Origin: VGCC01 sp044375955
Lineage (GTDB): Bacteria > Actinomycetota > Actinomycetes > S36-B12
Assembly: GCA_044375955.1 (NCBI GenBank)
Contig: JBILLS010000007.1
Location: forward strand, 1-59,248
Length of the DNA: 59,248 bases
Reading direction: 5' to 3'
Shown: piece after piece, positions 7,970 to 17,306 of the stretch
How the letters are laid out: every line of letters begins with the position of its first letter
How positions within the stretch are numbered: the stretch's first letter is position 1
Notes under the pieces: model-generated
Databases searched by the model: none
Seen by the model: only the letters and a program-made list of their open reading frames with translations
Told to the model about the DNA's origin: nothing
Program-made: the position numbers and the translations under genes

Positions 7970-8790
7970 GGAATCGTCACGAACCCCTCCGCGACCAGGT
8001 CCGCCGGTCCTACCAGGGTGAAGGAGTCGTCCTCGTGCACGGTCACCTTCAGGTGACCACCCGGAACTTCAACATCCCACTCGCGACACTTGGGCTCCTG
8101 TGTGCGAGCCACCCAGGCAGCGGCACACGCCCCGGTACCGCACGACTGTGTTTCTCCCACGCCGCGTTCATGCACCCGCATGGCAATGCGACCAGGCCCA
8201 CGCAATTCCACGAACTCGACGTTAACCCCGCTCGCGGGCATCGGGCTGACGCGCAGGGATCCGTCAAGGCCTCCAAGATCCTCCAGAGCGACCCCGAGGG
8301 CCACGACGTGTGGATTGGGCGCGTTGACGCCCACTCCGACCCACGTCGAATCCCCGACCGCCACCTCGAAGGACCCGTCCATCGGTGATGCGGGTGTGCG
8401 AAGCCTCACGGCATACATGTCCGGCGCCACCACCTTCACACGCACACAACCCGCACGAGTCCCCACATCGAACTCCTGCTCTGTCTCCCAACCGTGGACC
8501 ACGAGGAAGTGCGCGAAGACCCGGATCCCATTCCCGCACATCTCCGCCAATGACCCATCGGCATTGCGATAGTCCATGAAGTAGCGCGCGGTCCCACAGG
8601 CGGACGCAGCCTCCGGGCTCGCCTCCTGTGAGACGACTCGCAGCACCCCATCTGCGCCCAGGCCTCCCCGCCTGTCGCAGAGCCACCGGACTTGCTCGGC
8701 GTCCAGATCGCACGTGTTGTCAGCATCCGGAATGACGATGAAATCGTTAAAAGTCCCGTGGCCCTTCGAGAATGGAATGCGCACGCTCAC
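7966..8790 (-). CDS. dapF: Diaminopimelate epimerase
   Basis: Converts LL- to meso-diaminopimelate for lysine and peptidoglycan. 274 residues with the two catalytic cysteines, Cys85 (EMCGNGIR) and Cys217 (SCGTGACAA), and the substrate-binding GLGADG and GHGTFNDF segments. It begins with GTG overlapping the stop of the upstream glycosyltransferase (GTGA) and itself overlaps hflX by four bases. dapA and dapB of the same pathway are also in this window, at 28.1 kb and 31.8 kb. Confidence 0.96.
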   Translation of the reverse strand: MSVRIPFSKGHGTFNDFIVIPDADNTCDLDAEQVRWLCDRRGGLGADGVLRVVSQEASPEAASACGTARYFMDYRNADGSLAEMCGNGIRVFAHFLVVHGWETEQEFDVGTRAGCVRVKVVAPDMYAVRLRTPASPMDGSFEVAVGDSTWVGVGVNAPNPHVVALGVALEDLGGLDGSLRVSPMPASGVNVEFVELRGPGRIAMRVHERGVGETQSCGTGACAAAWVARTQEPKCREWDVEVPGGHLKVTVHEDDSFTLVGPADLVAEGFVTIP

Positions 8791-9887
8791 CTAGGCAGCC
8801 TAATTGCGCTCACCGCACGTGCGTAGAGATCGTCCACACCGGGGACCACCGTCTGCCAGCTCTGCTCCACGGGGACGATTCGGGCGTGCGCCGTGAGTCG
8901 CGACCTCACTGAAGCATCCCTGCCCATGAACCCGATGGCTCTTGCGAGCTCCGCATCATCCGACACCAGGATTCCATTGAGGTCGGACGTGATGAAATCC
9001 GCAGTCCCCGACTCCCCGTATGCGATCACCGGGAGCCCAGAGGCGCGAGCCTCCAGGGCGGCGATACCGAATGACTCACGTCGACTCGCCTGAACGAAGA
9101 CGTCACTGCCCGCGAACGCCGCACGGATCTCCTCCGGTGTCACCCGACCTCGGAAGGTGATTGCGTCCTCCCGGCCCCAGGCCCGTACTCGCCTCTCGAG
9201 TCGGGCGCGGGCAGGGCCGTCCCCGATGACTTCGAGATGCATACTGGAATCCCCACTCGATGCCGCGGCGAATGCACGGACCAACGCCCCTGTGCGCTTA
9301 CGAGGCGCCAGCCGCTGAACGGCAATGAAGCGCACACCGCTGTGCGCGTGCTGTGCCCGCGGGTGCCACACATCGGTGTCGATTCCGTTGGGGAGCACGT
9401 GCACCTCGACACCCAGCGACGCGGACACGCGTTCGGCGGACATCCCGCTCACAGCGGACATCACCGTGGGGCTCCGCGCCCACGTTCGCCCGAGCGGTGC
9501 GAGGAGGCCACGCATGAGCGGGCTCCAGACGCTATGCACGGTCGCGACTCGGGGAAGACCCAGTTGCCTGACCGCGCGCACACCGCCCCACGCGAAGGGA
9601 GAAATCTCACCCAGATGTACATGGACCACATCGGGCTTGATCTCCGACAGTCGAGCCGCAATCGCAGCGCGCGCACGCGGGTGGACGGGGAGGCCTCCTG
9701 GGACCGGGGCGGTGATCCTGATAACTCCGACAGTGCCGTCGGATTCCTCCGGGGATCTCCCAGGGGTCGCCGTGATGACCGTCACGACATGCCCCGCCTT
9801 CACCTGCTGATGGGCTAGGGCCCGAACCTGCGTTTCCATCCCCCCGGTGCGAGGTGCGTAGCAGTCGCTCACGTGGACGATCCGCAC
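8787..9887 (-). CDS. Glycosyltransferase family 4 (GT-B fold)
   Basis: 366 residues. N-terminal Rossmann half with IVHVSDCYAPRTGGMETQV (acceptor loop GGME) and C-terminal donor half with IAVQRLAPRKRT, IGDGPARARLE and SRRESFGIAALEARASGLPVIA, the EX7E nucleotide-sugar motif. Start chosen at GTG 9887 because TACGGT lies exactly six bases upstream, a leaderless promoter; the frame could open at 9905. It leads an operon with dapF, hflX and the helicase, and sits head to head with a PIG-L deacetylase. GT4/PIG-L pairs occur in glycolipid and mycothiol pathways, but it lacks the MshA N-terminal signature, so the substrate is open. Confidence 0.85.
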   Translation of the reverse strand: MRIVHVSDCYAPRTGGMETQVRALAHQQVKAGHVVTVITATPGRSPEESDGTVGVIRITAPVPGGLPVHPRARAAIAARLSEIKPDVVHVHLGEISPFAWGGVRAVRQLGLPRVATVHSVWSPLMRGLLAPLGRTWARSPTVMSAVSGMSAERVSASLGVEVHVLPNGIDTDVWHPRAQHAHSGVRFIAVQRLAPRKRTGALVRAFAAASSGDSSMHLEVIGDGPARARLERRVRAWGREDAITFRGRVTPEEIRAAFAGSDVFVQASRRESFGIAALEARASGLPVIAYGESGTADFITSDLNGILVSDDAELARAIGFMGRDASVRSRLTAHARIVPVEQSWQTVVPGVDDLYARAVSAIRLPR

Positions 9888-9893
9888 GGGATG

Positions 9894-9899
9894 ACCGTA
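9894..9899 (-). promoter_or_regulatory. Leaderless -10 element, GT4-dapF-hflX operon
   Basis: TACGGT on the minus strand, six bases, then the GTG at 9887. Confidence 0.6.
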
Positions 9900-9932
9900 C
9901 GGCACTGCGATGCGCTCCTACAGAATGTGGCC

Positions 9933-10733
9933 ATGCGCAGCCGGACACTCCTCTTCGTCCATGCCCACCCGGACGATGAGGCCCTCCTGACGGCGGGGAC
10001 GATGGCGCGGGCGGTCGCCGAAGGCCATCGCGTGATCCTCGTGATGGCCACGGACGGGGCGGCCGGACTCACGGACTCCCGGCACGGCGCGAACCTCGCC
10101 TCGCACCGGGCACGTGAACTTCGAGATTCGGTGGCTGCGCTGGGTGTGTCACGCGTGGTGAACCTCGGCTACGCGGACTCCGGACTGACAGGTGACGTTC
10201 AGGACGCCTTCATCTCTACGGGTTGTTTCACTGTTGGTCGTGCCATCGCGGAGGTCATCGACGACGAAGGTGCGGACATCGTGATCGGCTACGACGCCAG
10301 CGGTGGCTACGGACACCCGGACCATGTGCATGTGCATCGATCGGTGCGCACAGCTCTGCAGATCTCCGCGCGCAGTCCGGTGCTCTTCGAGGCAACGCTT
10401 CCCCGGGAGCCCATCACCCGGGCTGTGCGCGCCGCCGCGCGTCTGCGGCTGACCCCGTCCGGATTCGATCCCCAGGAGTTCGACAACTCCTGGACACCGC
10501 GTTCACTCATCACGCATCGTGTGGATGTCCGCCCGTATCTCGACCAGAAGCTCGCTGCCCTACGGGCACACGCGTCACAGTCCGTCGCGGACTCTGGGGT
10601 ACGCACGCTCGGCGTTCTATCTCGCCTCCCCCGCCCCCTCGCAGAGATCCTGATCGGGACCGAGTACTACCTCCGAGTGACAAATCCCGCGACCTCGTCG
10701 ACGAGGGACGGTTCGTCGAACTCCACCCAGTGA
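9933..10733 (+). CDS. PIG-L/LmbE-family deacetylase (MshB/Mca-like)
   Basis: 266 residues. The Zn-binding AHPDDE motif is at 11-16, with a second site GGYGHPDHVHVH around 124-135, as in MshB (GlcNAc-inositol deacetylase) and Mca (mycothiol S-conjugate amidase). The ATG at 9933 is chosen because the preceding 20 codons have no family resemblance. CAGAAT lies six bases upstream, a weak leaderless match. It is divergent from the GT4 gene with a 45-base gap; its last 67 bases overlap the miaA 3' end. N-deacetylation of an amino-sugar glycoside is likely; mycothiol synthesis is possible but unproven. Confidence 0.82.
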   Translation: MRSRTLLFVHAHPDDEALLTAGTMARAVAEGHRVILVMATDGAAGLTDSRHGANLASHRARELRDSVAALGVSRVVNLGYADSGLTGDVQDAFISTGCFTVGRAIAEVIDDEGADIVIGYDASGGYGHPDHVHVHRSVRTALQISARSPVLFEATLPREPITRAVRAAARLRLTPSGFDPQEFDNSWTPRSLITHRVDVRPYLDQKLAALRAHASQSVADSGVRTLGVLSRLPRPLAEILIGTEYYLRVTNPATSSTRDGSSNSTQ

Positions 10734-11572
10734 ATGCGGGGATCCCCGGAGAACCAGCGCTGCTGGCGGCGTGCGAATTTCCGCGTGTCCGCGATCGTCT
10801 GCTCCCGAGCCTGATCCTCAGTAATGGCGCCGGTGAGAAATGTCATCACGGGTTCATAGCCGAGGGCCGCCCTAGCGGTCGGTGACTGCGCGAGGCCTTG
10901 CCCCATGAGGTCACGCACCTCGTTAACGAAGCCGCGCCGCCACATCTCCTCCACGCGTAGGGAGATGCGCTCGTCCAAAGAGCCCCTATCGATGGCGATC
11001 CCCACCCGCATGGTGGCGTAGCGATCCTCTGGGCGCGGGAGGTGAGCCTGGAACGGGTCTCCGGTGATCGCATTCACCTCCAATGCACGCACAATTCTTC
11101 GTCCATTCGTCGCTGCGATGGCCTCGGCTGCAGCCGGATCGACCCGCGCGAGCTCCTCGTGGAGCGCACGGGCACCGATATCGGAGAGTCGTTCTTCAAG
11201 CGCTGCTCGGACATCAGGGTCGGTGCCCGGGGGGTCGAGGGTCTCCAGGACGGCCCGAACGTACAAACCACTGCCGCCCACCGCGATCGGGATCCGACCT
11301 CGAGCCCAGACATCCTCGATCGCGGCACGTGCCGCGTCCCGGAAATCCACCACCGTCGTGGGGTGCTCGATCGGCCAGATGTCGAACATGTGGTGCGGGA
11401 CACCCTCGCGCTCCTCCACGGAGGGGGTGGCCGTTCCGATATCCATGCCCCGGTAGGCCTGCATCGAGTCGAGGCTGACCACCTCGCCGTCCACGCGCTG
11501 CGCGACCTGGATGGCAGCGCGGGTCTTTCCCGCAGCTGTCGGGCCCAGCACGGCCAGGACCCGGGGGGTCAT
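10667..11572 (-). CDS. miaA: tRNA dimethylallyltransferase
   Basis: Adds the isopentenyl group to A37 of tRNAs that read UNN codons. 301 residues with P-loop GPTAAGKT (10-17), SLDSMQAYRGMDIGTATPS, GGSGLYVRA and C-terminal RKFARRQQRWF. The ATG at 11572 overlaps the miaB stop by four bases, so the two tRNA-A37 modification genes are coupled: MiaA isopentenylates and MiaB then methylthiolates the same base. A longer upstream frame is read through miaB and is rejected. Its 3' end overlaps the opposing deacetylase by 67 bases. Confidence 0.96.
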   Translation of the reverse strand: MTPRVLAVLGPTAAGKTRAAIQVAQRVDGEVVSLDSMQAYRGMDIGTATPSVEEREGVPHHMFDIWPIEHPTTVVDFRDAARAAIEDVWARGRIPIAVGGSGLYVRAVLETLDPPGTDPDVRAALEERLSDIGARALHEELARVDPAAAEAIAATNGRRIVRALEVNAITGDPFQAHLPRPEDRYATMRVGIAIDRGSLDERISLRVEEMWRRGFVNEVRDLMGQGLAQSPTARAALGYEPVMTFLTGAITEDQAREQTIADTRKFARRQQRWFSGDPRIHWVEFDEPSLVDEVAGFVTRR

Positions 11573-13002
11573 GGGCGGGCGGGGATCACGGGCACACCCA
11601 GGGCAATGCCTGCCACAGAGTGCCCGGGACGTCTCCGAACGTCGAGCCATTCATCGGCGATGAGATGGTGCGGAGCGGCGTAGGTCACCCGTGCGGTCAC
11701 GAAATCTCCGGCACGCGGTGGTTCCACGCCGTCGGGCACCCGCACGTGCACGAGCCGGTTGTCCGGCGCACGACCGGACACACGGGCGGTGGAATCATCC
11801 TTGCGCCCATCGTGCGCGGCTACGAGCACCTCGACCTCACGTCCGACCAACGCACGATTTTCCGCCCAGGCGATGTCGTTTACCAGTTCCACGAGACGCG
11901 CGTACCGATGGGAAACGACCTCCGGATCCACCTGCTCGGGCAGGTCCGCAGCAGGCGTGCCCGGCCGCTTCGAATACTGGAAGGTGAATGCACTCGCGAA
12001 ACGTGCTGCACGGACAACGTCCAGGGTCGCCTGGAAGTCTTCCTCCGTCTCACCAGGGAATCCGACGATGATGTCCGTCGTGATGGCAGCGTCTGGGATC
12101 GCTGCACGAACGCGCTCCACGATTCCGAGGTATCTCTCGGCTCGATACGAGCGACGCATCTCGCGCAGTATTCGATCCGAGCCGGACTGAAGGGGCATGT
12201 GCAGACCTGGCATCACCGATGGCGTTTCCGCCATCGCCGCAATGACGTCATCGGTGAAGTCGCGGGGATGGGGGCTGGTGAATCGAACTCTCTCCAGGCC
12301 CTCGATCGACCCGCAGGCACGTAGAAGTTGGGCGAAGGCCGACGGATCACCGAATTCGACCCCGTATGCATTGACGTTCTGGCCCAGGAGCGTCACCTCG
12401 ACGACGCCGTCGGCGACCAGCGCCTTCACCTCCGCGAGGATCTCACCCGGGCGACGATCCTTCTCGCGGCCTCGGAGTGTCGGGACGATGCAGAACGTGC
12501 ACGTGTTGTTGCACCCGACACTGATCGCCACCCAGGCCGAATGCCCGGAATCTCGGCGGCTCGGCAATGTGGAGGGGAACACGTCGAGGGACTCGAGGAT
12601 CTCGACCTGTGCCTCGTGCTCGACCCGGGCACGCTCGAGAAGAATCGGTAATGACGAAACGTTATGGGTGCCGAAAACAACATCGACCCACGGGGCCTTG
12701 TCCAGGATCTCCCCGCGGTCCTTCTGTGCCAGACATCCACCCACCGCGATCTGCATGCCCGGGTGCAACTCCTTGAGTGGCACCAGGTGCGACAGGTTCC
12801 CGTAGAGACGGTTATCCGCGTTCTCACGAACGGCGCACGTATTGAAAACGATCACATCCGCCACCTCGTCGGACTCAACAGCCCGATAGCCGGCGGACTC
12901 GAGGAGACCGGCGAGACGCTCCGAGTCGTGCACGTTCATCTGGCACCCGTAGGTGCGGACCTGGTACGTGCGCACGCGGGCTTCGGGCATCGCTACCCCC
13001 AT
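11569..13002 (-). CDS. miaB: tRNA-2-methylthio-N6-isopentenyladenosine synthase
   Basis: 477-residue radical-SAM methylthiotransferase. The N-terminal MTTase cysteines are C20 (TYGCQMN), C56 (NTCAVRE) and C90 (GGCLAQ). The radical-SAM cluster is C164, C168 and C171 (GCNNTCTFC), and a C-terminal TRAM domain is present. The ATG at 13002 follows AGGGAGG five bases upstream; an internal ATG at 12990 is less likely. A longer open frame upstream has no family similarity. It forms an operon with miaA through a four-base overlap. Confidence 0.96.
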   Translation of the reverse strand: MGVAMPEARVRTYQVRTYGCQMNVHDSERLAGLLESAGYRAVESDEVADVIVFNTCAVRENADNRLYGNLSHLVPLKELHPGMQIAVGGCLAQKDRGEILDKAPWVDVVFGTHNVSSLPILLERARVEHEAQVEILESLDVFPSTLPSRRDSGHSAWVAISVGCNNTCTFCIVPTLRGREKDRRPGEILAEVKALVADGVVEVTLLGQNVNAYGVEFGDPSAFAQLLRACGSIEGLERVRFTSPHPRDFTDDVIAAMAETPSVMPGLHMPLQSGSDRILREMRRSYRAERYLGIVERVRAAIPDAAITTDIIVGFPGETEEDFQATLDVVRAARFASAFTFQYSKRPGTPAADLPEQVDPEVVSHRYARLVELVNDIAWAENRALVGREVEVLVAAHDGRKDDSTARVSGRAPDNRLVHVRVPDGVEPPRAGDFVTARVTYAAPHHLIADEWLDVRRRPGHSVAGIALGVPVIPARP

Positions 13003-13024
13003 GGAGGCCTCCCTGAGGCTCGCG

Positions 13025-13030
13025 ATTCTA
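13025..13030 (-). promoter_or_regulatory. Probable -10 element of miaB-miaA
   Basis: TAGAAT on the minus strand, about 22 bases upstream of the miaB ATG. A leader of about 15 bases would carry the Shine-Dalgarno AGGGAGG. Confidence 0.5.
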
Positions 13031-13052
13031 GGCGGAGTGGTCGGGCCCGGAT

Positions 13053-15380
13053 TCAGACCGTGACGCGCGAGGGCTCCTCGTCGTCGGTGACCTCGTCCTC
13101 GCCCGCCTCGATCTGAACCCTGGGAAGGATTCGCCCGAGCCAGGCGGGAAGCCACCAGTTTGCCGACCCGAGCATCGACATCACACTCGGGACCAGGACC
13201 AATCGCACGACGAACGCATCCACCAAGACCGCCGACGCCAAAGCCACGCCGAACAGCTTGATCGTTGAGTTCGTGCTCGGCACGAAGGCGAGGAAAACGC
13301 TGCACATGATCGCCGCCGCGATCACCACGACCCGCCCCGAACCAGCCAGACCGCGACGGACGCTCACCAGGTTGTCCTTCGTGCGCATCCACTCCTCCTG
13401 CATCCGGGACACGAGAAAGACCTGGTAATCCATGGACAAGCCGAACAGGATCGCGAACACCATGATCGGGACGAAGGGGAAGATTGGACCGGTGCCGGGT
13501 ACGCCCAGCGCATCCGCGAACCATCCCCACTGGAAGACGGCGACGGTGATGCCCATCGCCGCCGCAAGACTGAGCAGTGACGTGAGGGCTCCGGTCAGCG
13601 GCACGACGATCGATCGGAACAGGATCACGAGTGCGAGGAAACCGAGTCCCACGACCACGGTGAGGAACAACGGCAGTGCATCTGTCAGAACAAGGGTGAA
13701 GTCCTGGGTGATGGCCTGCGTCCCACCCACGTACAACTGCGCACCCGTCGCTTCCTCGAGCGCGGGATTCACCTCGGCGCGCAGCCGATCGAGGAGATCA
13801 GCGGTCGCTTCCTCCTGCGGCGCGGACGCTGGGAAGACCGCGATCGCCTGGATGCTCTCCGGGGGTTGGGCAGGATCGGCCAACTTGGCGAGGATCGGCA
13901 AGGTCTCCAGGCTGGGGGATGTGCCCGCCACGCCCTCTGCCTGAGCCAAGCCGGCAACGATCGCGCCGAACGCCTGGGGATCGGTCACTCCCTCGAGGTC
14001 GGCCACGACGAGGAAGGGACCGTTGGATCCGGGGCCGAAACCCTCCGACCTGAGGTCGTATGCGACACGGGCTAGTGAACCCTCGGGCTTGCCGGAGTCG
14101 TCGGCGAAACCCTGTCGCAGGCTGAAGGCCGGGATGGCCAGAATGACAACGAAGCCCAGGGCCAGCAGCGAGGTCAGCCAGGGCATCCGCTGCAGGAAGC
14201 GCCCATAGTGCGCCCACGCCCGACCTTCGCCGCCCCCGCTTCCCGGGCGCTTGCCCCAGGGGAGTCTCAGCCCAAGGGCCTTCGTCCCCAGGAGGCTGAG
14301 GAGTGCCGGCAACATCCACACCGCCGCGAGCATCACCATGACAACGGTCATGCCTGCGCCGATCGCCAGGCCCGTGAAGAAGTTGATGCCGAGGACCAAG
14401 AGGCCCAGGAGCCCGATGATGACCGCGGATCCGGCGAACACGACCGCACGGCCTGCGGTGTGGACCGACTCCATTGCTGCAGACTTCGCGTCTCGACCGG
14501 CCAAGATCGCTTGGCGGAAGCGATTGACGACGAAGAGTGCGTAGTCGATGCCGACGCCGAGCCCGATCATCGCGGCCAGAGTGGGCGCGAAGGTGGCCAC
14601 ATCCAGGAAGTTCGCGACGAAGGCGACGAACATCAACCCCGCGAAGAGGCCCACGAGTGCAGTGACGATTGGGAGTCCTGCGGCGACGATCGATCCGAAG
14701 GCGATGAGCAGGATCACGATGGCGACCGCGATGCCGATGCCCTCACTGCTCGGTGGCTGCTGACCCGCGAACTCCAGAAGCTGGCCCTGCGCGCCGATCT
14801 GGAGGGACTCCGACTGAAGCGCACCCACTGCATCCAGGATCGCCTTCGCGTCCTCCAATGAGACAACGGGTGCACCGCTGTCGTCCGTAGCGAAGTTGAT
14901 GGTTGCGTAGGCCACCCGCCCGTCCGGGCTCACCGGCGAGAAGGCGGCGGCGAGCTGCTGCAACTCTGCGGGCGTCAGCGCCTGGACTGCCGCTGCCGGA
15001 TCGAGGCCACCTCCAGCGGTGCACTCGCGACCGAGGTTGGCACCTCGGGGATCAAAGGGATTGGTGACGCACGTAACGCTCTTGAGCGTCGCAACCTCTT
15101 CGAGGAGTGGGAGCACCGTGCCCGCGACAGCGGGATCCACGGCGGTCCCCGCGCTCGGTGACCACACGATGGTCGCGCCTCCGTCGACACCCCCAAGATC
15201 CGTGCCGCTCTCCACTAGGAGGTCGGTAGCCACCTTCGACTCGGTGTCGGGAAGGTCGAATGAGTCGTTGTACGCCCCACCGAGACCGAGACCGAGACCG
15301 GCGAACCCGGCGAGGGCCAGCACCCAGGTGACGAGGGCTATGACGGGACGACGAACCGCCCACGCGGACAGACCAGGCAT
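13053..15380 (-). CDS. MMPL/RND-superfamily membrane transporter
   Basis: 775 residues in two repeats, each a TM helix, a large extracytoplasmic domain and a cluster of five TM helices. Seen: RPVIALVTWVLALAGFAGLGLG near the N-terminus, the first TM cluster with GLGVGIDYALFVVNRFRQ, and the second with ILFGLSMDYQVFLVSRMQEEW; the GxxxDY residues are the proton-relay signature of MMPL/HpnN proteins. It likely exports a lipid or hydrophobic compound. The ATG at 15380 follows AAAGGAGC. A TAGCGT hexamer near 15398-15403 may be its promoter. The C-terminus is acidic, a cytoplasmic tail. Substrate unknown. Confidence 0.88.
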   Translation of the reverse strand: MPGLSAWAVRRPVIALVTWVLALAGFAGLGLGLGGAYNDSFDLPDTESKVATDLLVESGTDLGGVDGGATIVWSPSAGTAVDPAVAGTVLPLLEEVATLKSVTCVTNPFDPRGANLGRECTAGGGLDPAAAVQALTPAELQQLAAAFSPVSPDGRVAYATINFATDDSGAPVVSLEDAKAILDAVGALQSESLQIGAQGQLLEFAGQQPPSSEGIGIAVAIVILLIAFGSIVAAGLPIVTALVGLFAGLMFVAFVANFLDVATFAPTLAAMIGLGVGIDYALFVVNRFRQAILAGRDAKSAAMESVHTAGRAVVFAGSAVIIGLLGLLVLGINFFTGLAIGAGMTVVMVMLAAVWMLPALLSLLGTKALGLRLPWGKRPGSGGGEGRAWAHYGRFLQRMPWLTSLLALGFVVILAIPAFSLRQGFADDSGKPEGSLARVAYDLRSEGFGPGSNGPFLVVADLEGVTDPQAFGAIVAGLAQAEGVAGTSPSLETLPILAKLADPAQPPESIQAIAVFPASAPQEEATADLLDRLRAEVNPALEEATGAQLYVGGTQAITQDFTLVLTDALPLFLTVVVGLGFLALVILFRSIVVPLTGALTSLLSLAAAMGITVAVFQWGWFADALGVPGTGPIFPFVPIMVFAILFGLSMDYQVFLVSRMQEEWMRTKDNLVSVRRGLAGSGRVVVIAAAIMCSVFLAFVPSTNSTIKLFGVALASAVLVDAFVVRLVLVPSVMSMLGSANWWLPAWLGRILPRVQIEAGEDEVTDDEEPSRVTV

Positions 15381-15484
15381 GACGCTCCTTTGGAAGACAT
15401 CAACGCTAACAACCCGGTCGCCCCGAAGCACTTCGGCCTCACCGGCCACTCCTCGTTCCAGCTGACGTCCCTACGTGATTCTGG

Positions 15485-15988
15485 TCACATCGCCCTGTCG
15501 ACGGAACCCAGCACCTCCGCGACAACAGCGGACGACATGGACCCCGGGTAACCGCGGCGGGTGAGATACGCAATCAATCGACGACGCTGTGTCACTGAGT
15601 CACAGCCCTGCAGGGCTCGCAGCCGGCGTTCAGCGAGTTCGCGTGCCCGGGACATCTCGGCATCGCTGTCGATGTGGCCCAGGGCATCCTCGATGAAGTC
15701 GGGCTCGACACCACGGTGGAGAAGTTCCCGTCGCAGGACACTGCGACCCAAGCCGCGTCCACGGTGCCGCGATTCAACCCACAGCCGGGCGAATTGCGCA
15801 TCGTCGATGAGCCCCGCGTCCTCGATTCCGTCCAGGACAGAATCAACGAGTTCGCTGGGAACTCCCCGTCGAGACAGATCCTGCGACAACTCGCCCCGCG
15901 TTCGAGGTGCATGCGAGAGGCGCCGGAGGACTACCTCGCGAACAGCGGACTCGGAGTGACTGTCCTGGTCACCCCTCCGGCGGGCCAT
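15485..15988 (-). CDS. recX: RecA regulator RecX
   Basis: 167 residues built of three-helix RecX repeats (LSHAPRTRGELSQDLSRRGVPSELVDSVLDGIEDAGLIDDAQFARLWVESR and two further units). RecX modulates RecA filament growth. Its start overlaps the recA 3' end by 20 bases, the usual actinobacterial recA-recX coupling, so it should share recA's SOS control. The downstream gap to the MMPL gene (15381-15484) holds only that gene's leader and promoter. Confidence 0.94.
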   Translation of the reverse strand: MARRRGDQDSHSESAVREVVLRRLSHAPRTRGELSQDLSRRGVPSELVDSVLDGIEDAGLIDDAQFARLWVESRHRGRGLGRSVLRRELLHRGVEPDFIEDALGHIDSDAEMSRARELAERRLRALQGCDSVTQRRRLIAYLTRRGYPGSMSSAVVAEVLGSVDRAM

Positions 15989-17036
15989 CGTCGACCGATG
16001 CGGAGGTAGCGACTACGGGCGCGGGGGCATCGACACGGGGGCCGATTCCCAGAAACTCCTTGATGCGCTTCTCGATCTCCAAACCGAGATCCGGGTTGTC
16101 TTTAAGGAAAGCGCGTGCGTTCTCCTTGCCCTGACCAAGCTGGTCACCCTCGTAGGTGTACCAGGCGCCGGACTTCTTCACGAGTCCGACGTCTACGCCC
16201 ATGTCGATGAGCGACCCTTCGCGCGAGATGCCCTCGCCGTAGATGATGTCGAACTCCGCCTGCTTGAACGGCGGCGCCACCTTGTTCTTCACGACCTTGA
16301 CACGGGTGCGATTGCCAACGGCCTCCGTACCGCCCTTCAGCGTCTCGATGCGACGCACGTCCAGGCGCACGGATGCGTAGAACTTCAGGGCCTTGCCACC
16401 CGTTGTCGTCTCGGGGGAGCCGAACATCACACCGATCTTCTCGCGCAGCTGATTGATGAAAATCGCAGTCGTGTTGGTGCTGCTCAGTGCGCCAGCCATC
16501 TTGCGGAGCGCCTGACTCATCAAGCGCGCCTGGAGTCCGACATGCGAATCGCCCATCTCACCCTCGATCTCCGCACGTGGCACGAGTGCCGCGACCGAGT
16601 CGATGACGATGAGGTCGATGGCACCCGATCGCACCAGGGTGTCGGCGATCTCGAGTGCCTGCTCCCCCGTGTCGGGCTGGGAGACGTACAGGTTGTCCAG
16701 GTCCACTCCCAGCGACGAGGCGTAGTCGGGATCGAGGGCATGCTCTGCGTCGATGAAAGCAGCGAGCCCACCGGCAGCCTGGATGCTCGCGATCGCGTGG
16801 AGCGCCACCGTGGTCTTGCCCGAAGACTCGGGGCCATAGATCTCCACGATCCGACCACGCGGTAGACCGCCGATGCCCAAGGCGACGTCTAAGGCGATCG
16901 ACCCGGTGGGGATGACCTCGATCGGGGCGCGGCCCTCCTCCCCCAGTCGCATCACCGAGCCCTTGCCAAAGGACCGTTCGATCTGGGCGAGGGCGGCCTC
17001 GAGTGCCTTCTCGCGGTCTGCTGCTGCGCTGGCCAT
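15969..17036 (-). CDS. recA: Recombinase RecA
   Basis: 355-residue strand-exchange ATPase and LexA co-protease. Walker A GPESSGKT at 68-75, AFIDAEHALDP, LIVIDSVAAL (Walker B), loop L1 near EGEMGDSHVGLQARLMSQALRK and loop L2 with FINQLREKIGVMFGSPETTTGGKALKFY. The ATG at 17036 has AAGGAG seven bases upstream; the GTG at 17042 would leave no spacing, so it is rejected. No intein is present. The leader of about 100 bases carries a perfect LexA box further upstream. Confidence 0.99.
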   Translation of the reverse strand: MASAAADREKALEAALAQIERSFGKGSVMRLGEEGRAPIEVIPTGSIALDVALGIGGLPRGRIVEIYGPESSGKTTVALHAIASIQAAGGLAAFIDAEHALDPDYASSLGVDLDNLYVSQPDTGEQALEIADTLVRSGAIDLIVIDSVAALVPRAEIEGEMGDSHVGLQARLMSQALRKMAGALSSTNTTAIFINQLREKIGVMFGSPETTTGGKALKFYASVRLDVRRIETLKGGTEAVGNRTRVKVVKNKVAPPFKQAEFDIIYGEGISREGSLIDMGVDVGLVKKSGAWYTYEGDQLGQGKENARAFLKDNPDLGLEIEKRIKEFLGIGPRVDAPAPVVATSASVDDGPPEG

Positions 17037-17152
17037 GTTCACTCCTTGTTCGCGGGTCGAAGCTGGACGCTAGGGCGAGCCTCTGACACCGCCTCCGCCC
17101 TCGCATCTGGCTCGCTTCCGAGGCCGTGGGCTGTGCCGGGTGTGAATCTATA

Positions 17153-17168
17153 TCGAACGTACGTTCGA
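17153..17168. promoter_or_regulatory. LexA operator (SOS box) of recA
   Basis: TCGAACGTACGTTCGA is a perfect 16-base palindrome of the TCGAAC-N4-GTTCGA type. On the minus strand it runs directly into TATAGATT, a probable recA -10. The divergent argG start lies about 140 bases away on the other side and is probably not controlled by it. Confidence 0.93.
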
Positions 17169-17294
17169 ATAGTGGCGACACGCCGTGCCCCTGCTGAGGG
17201 AACTCCCTGGAGGGGACGAGACCTTCGGCGGTCGCGCGTGATTCGAGCAGTCGTGCGGCCCGATGGCCTCCGCACCCGCCCCTACACGAGGTCC

Positions 17295-17300
17295 TAGGTT
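17295..17300 (+). promoter_or_regulatory. Leaderless -10 element of argG
   Basis: TAGGTT, six bases (TAGCCC), then the argG ATG at 17307. No Shine-Dalgarno is visible. Confidence 0.6.
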
Positions 17301-17306
17301 TAGCCC

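Noticed and set aside
17153..17168. LexA control of argG
   Set aside because: The box lies about 140 bases from argG's leaderless start but next to recA's probable -10; control of recA explains it.
17043..17306. Small gene in the recA-argG gap
   Set aside because: No frame with a plausible start and family; the space is occupied by the recA leader, LexA box and argG promoter.
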